Shown here piece by piece: positions 62,423-64,000 of a stretch of DNA of 64,000 bases. Location of the stretch: assembly GCF_040256395.1 (NCBI RefSeq), contig NZ_CP158297.1, positions 420,960 to 484,959 on the forward strand. The letters are read 5' to 3'. Within the stretch, counting starts at the first letter, position 1; each line of letters starts with the position of its first letter. A program made the position numbers and the translations under genes. The DNA comes from Deinococcus sonorensis KR-87 (GTDB lineage Bacteria > Deinococcota > Deinococci > Deinococcales > Deinococcaceae). Below the pieces are notes generated by a model that made no database searches, was not told where the DNA came from, and was given only the letters and a program-made list of their open reading frames with translations.

Positions 62423-64000
62423 ATGACAGACCGTTTCCCCTGGTTCGCCCGAACCCACGACCTCGCGCTCACCCTGACCGGCTGGCCCAGCGTCACCGGC
62501 ACGCCCGGCGAACGGGCCTTCGGCCCGCGCCTGCACGACCTCCTGTCCCGCTGGCCCTACTTCCGGGCGCACCCCGACCAGCTGTGGCTCGGCGCCATCC
62601 CCGGCAGTGACGCGCAGAACGTGTTCGCGCTGGTGACGGGCACCCACCCCGACACCGTGGTGCTGAGCGGGCATTACGACACGGTCTCCACCGCGGCCTA
62701 CGGCGACCTCCAGGCACTCGCCACCAAGCCGGATCCGCTGCTCGGCGCCCTGCTGACCCAGCTGGACCGGGCCGACCTCACCGCCGCCGAGCGGCAGGCG
62801 CGGGCGGACCTGCAGAGCGGTGACTTCCTCCCCGGCCGGGGCCTGCTGGACATGAAAGCCGGCCTCGCGGCGGGCCTGGCCGTCCTCGAACGGTACGCGC
62901 AGCAGCCACCCGAGACGCGGCGCGGCCACCTGCTGTTCATCACCACGCCGGACGAGGAGGGGTTGTCGTGCGGCGCGCGCCGCGTCGCGGAGCAGCTGCC
63001 CACCGTGACGGGGACGCGGCGTCTGCGCGTGCGGCTGGGCCTGAACCTCGACGCGACAAGCGCCGCCGGGGACGGCCAGGACGGCCGCGCCATCTACCTC
63101 GGCACCGTCGGCAAACTGCTCGTCGGCGCGCTGGTGGTTGGACGTTCCACCCACGCTGGGTACCCGTATGACGGGACCAGCGCGGCGCTGATAGCCGCCG
63201 AACTCGTGCGGCGCGTCGAAGGACACCCGGACCTGGCGGACCACGCACACGGCGAGACCGCCCCGCCGCCCGTCTGCCTGGCGATGCAGGATGACCGTAC
63301 CCAGTACGACGTGACCACGCCCGCCGCACTGTGGTGCGCTTTCAACGTCCTGACGCACCGAAGGCGTCCCGAGGATGTGCTGGGCCAGTTTGTCACGCTG
63401 GCTCAGGAGGCCGCCGACGCGGCCCTGCGCACCTCCGCGGACCGGGCGCAGGCGGCCGGCAGCGCGAGCGCCACCGGGCTGGCCCAGCAGCGGGCGCGCG
63501 TCCTGACCGCCGCGGACCTCCGGGCGCTGGCCGTGAAACACGCCGGGCCGGCGCGGGTGGCGGCCCTTGAAGCGGCCGTGGTCCCGGGCCCTGACCCGCT
63601 CGTGGTCAGCCGCCGCGTGACGCAGGACCTCGTGCACGCCGCTGGCCTCCACGGCCCGCTGATCGTGCTCGGCTTCGCCAGCGTGCACTACCCGCACACG
63701 CACGTGGAGGACACGCCGGGCGGTGAGGGGGTTCGCGCCTGGGTGGACGCGCAACGCGACCGCTTTGCCGAGGAGAGCGGGCATCACCTGGCCGTGCGGC
63801 CGTACTTCGCCGGCATTTCCGACATCAGCTTCCTCGGGCAGGCCCCCTCCCCGGCCACGCACGCCGTGGTGACCCGCCAGACCATGCACCCCGCCTACTG
63901 CCCGCCCCGGCCCGCCCACGCGCTGCCGTTCCCGGTCCTGAATGTGGGCCCCTGGGGACGCGACTACCACCAGACCCTCGAGCGGGTCCACGCCCCCTAT
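62423..64000 (+). CDS. rocB: RocB-like M20 peptidase (3' end beyond window)
   Basis: 526 codons, open at the window end. M20 metallopeptidase features: VVLSGHYDTVSTAAYG (metal-binding His and Asp), PGRGLLDMKAGLAAGLAVLE (bridging Asp), FITTPDEEGLSCGAR (catalytic Glu-Glu). Length and the insertion after residue 80 fit the arginine utilization protein RocB rather than smaller ArgE/DapE enzymes. ACGGAGG precedes the ATG. Divergent from a LysR regulator and close to an S41 protease, so peptide or arginine use is likely. Confidence 0.85.
   Translation, partial: MTDRFPWFARTHDLALTLTGWPSVTGTPGERAFGPRLHDLLSRWPYFRAHPDQLWLGAIPGSDAQNVFALVTGTHPDTVVLSGHYDTVSTAAYGDLQALATKPDPLLGALLTQLDRADLTAAERQARADLQSGDFLPGRGLLDMKAGLAAGLAVLERYAQQPPETRRGHLLFITTPDEEGLSCGARRVAEQLPTVTGTRRLRVRLGLNLDATSAAGDGQDGRAIYLGTVGKLLVGALVVGRSTHAGYPYDGTSAALIAAELVRRVEGHPDLADHAHGETAPPPVCLAMQDDRTQYDVTTPAALWCAFNVLTHRRRPEDVLGQFVTLAQEAADAALRTSADRAQAAGSASATGLAQQRARVLTAADLRALAVKHAGPARVAALEAAVVPGPDPLVVSRRVTQDLVHAAGLHGPLIVLGFASVHYPHTHVEDTPGGEGVRAWVDAQRDRFAEESGHHLAVRPYFAGISDISFLGQAPSPATHAVVTRQTMHPAYCPPRPAHALPFPVLNVGPWGRDYHQTLERVHAPY

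Noticed and set aside
62330..63991. 553-codon open frame on the minus strand
   Set aside because: Antisense shadow of the RocB-like peptidase gene, whose + strand frame carries the catalytic motifs.

Overview
The window looks like part of a secondary replicon (plasmid or megaplasmid) of a Deinococcus-type bacterium. The evidence is high GC with strong GC3 bias; a RepA-type initiator beside an AT-rich stretch and ten iterons (6361-8160); a ParA/small ParB-like pair flanked by AT-rich repeats (55.8-57.1 kb); and at least eleven genes with a TANNNT -10 element only 5-8 nt before the start codon, the leaderless-mRNA arrangement known from Deinococcus. I identify this from sequence features only; no database search was run.

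Layout. 0-6.1 kb: single-domain response regulator, a Cys-rich small protein, a delta-60 repeat lipoprotein, a secreted beta-propeller protein and an APH-like phosphotransferase. 6.3-8.2 kb: replication module. 8.2-15.5 kb: AraC regulator divergent from an SDR; a SARP/BTAD ATPase regulator split by a stop codon; a YciI-TetR locus with a perfect operator; a frameshifted NmrA-like gene and a small membrane protein. 15.8-19.6 kb: cupin, a frameshifted delta-60 lipoprotein and a third lipoprotein. 19.7-22.7 kb: IS5-family element, an AT-rich foreign secreted protein and a lyase fragment. 22.7-28.9 kb: a second SARP regulator split by a 4-bp duplication, a decayed secreted SnoaL-like gene, two micro-ORFs and a methyltransferase. 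29.0-32.6 kb: IS1-family element, arsR-arsC-phosphoesterase and a secreted protein. 33-41.7 kb: phosphotransferase, FUSC membrane protein and a minus-strand group of GlxA-type regulator, lipoprotein hydrolase, membrane-anchored DJ-1/PfpI protein and MFS transporter. 42.7-45.5 kb: peptide ABC solute-binding protein and M42 aminopeptidase. 46.2-52.5 kb: intact 1050-aa SARP regulator, a paralogous micro-ORF and two tandem GNAT paralogues. 53-57.9 kb: Tat-exported Gfo/Idh oxidoreductase, partition locus and a decayed unknown gene. 58-64 kb: tricorn-type S41 protease, LysR and a RocB-like M20 peptidase that runs off the end.

Themes. Apart from replication and partition, most genes are accessory: regulators next to their likely targets, lipoproteins, and peptide/amino-acid scavenging (solute-binding protein, M42, S41, RocB). 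Two features stand out. First, a cassette of SARP-type ATPase regulator, one or two micro-ORFs and a secreted protein occurs twice (22.8-27.5 kb and 46.2-50.7 kb), with recognisable homology in the micro-ORFs and the signal peptide; I know of no description of it. Second, gene decay is dense: about ten genes carry single indels, in-frame stops or truncations. Some could be assembly errors at short homopolymers, but the in-frame stops and multiply broken genes suggest genuine erosion.
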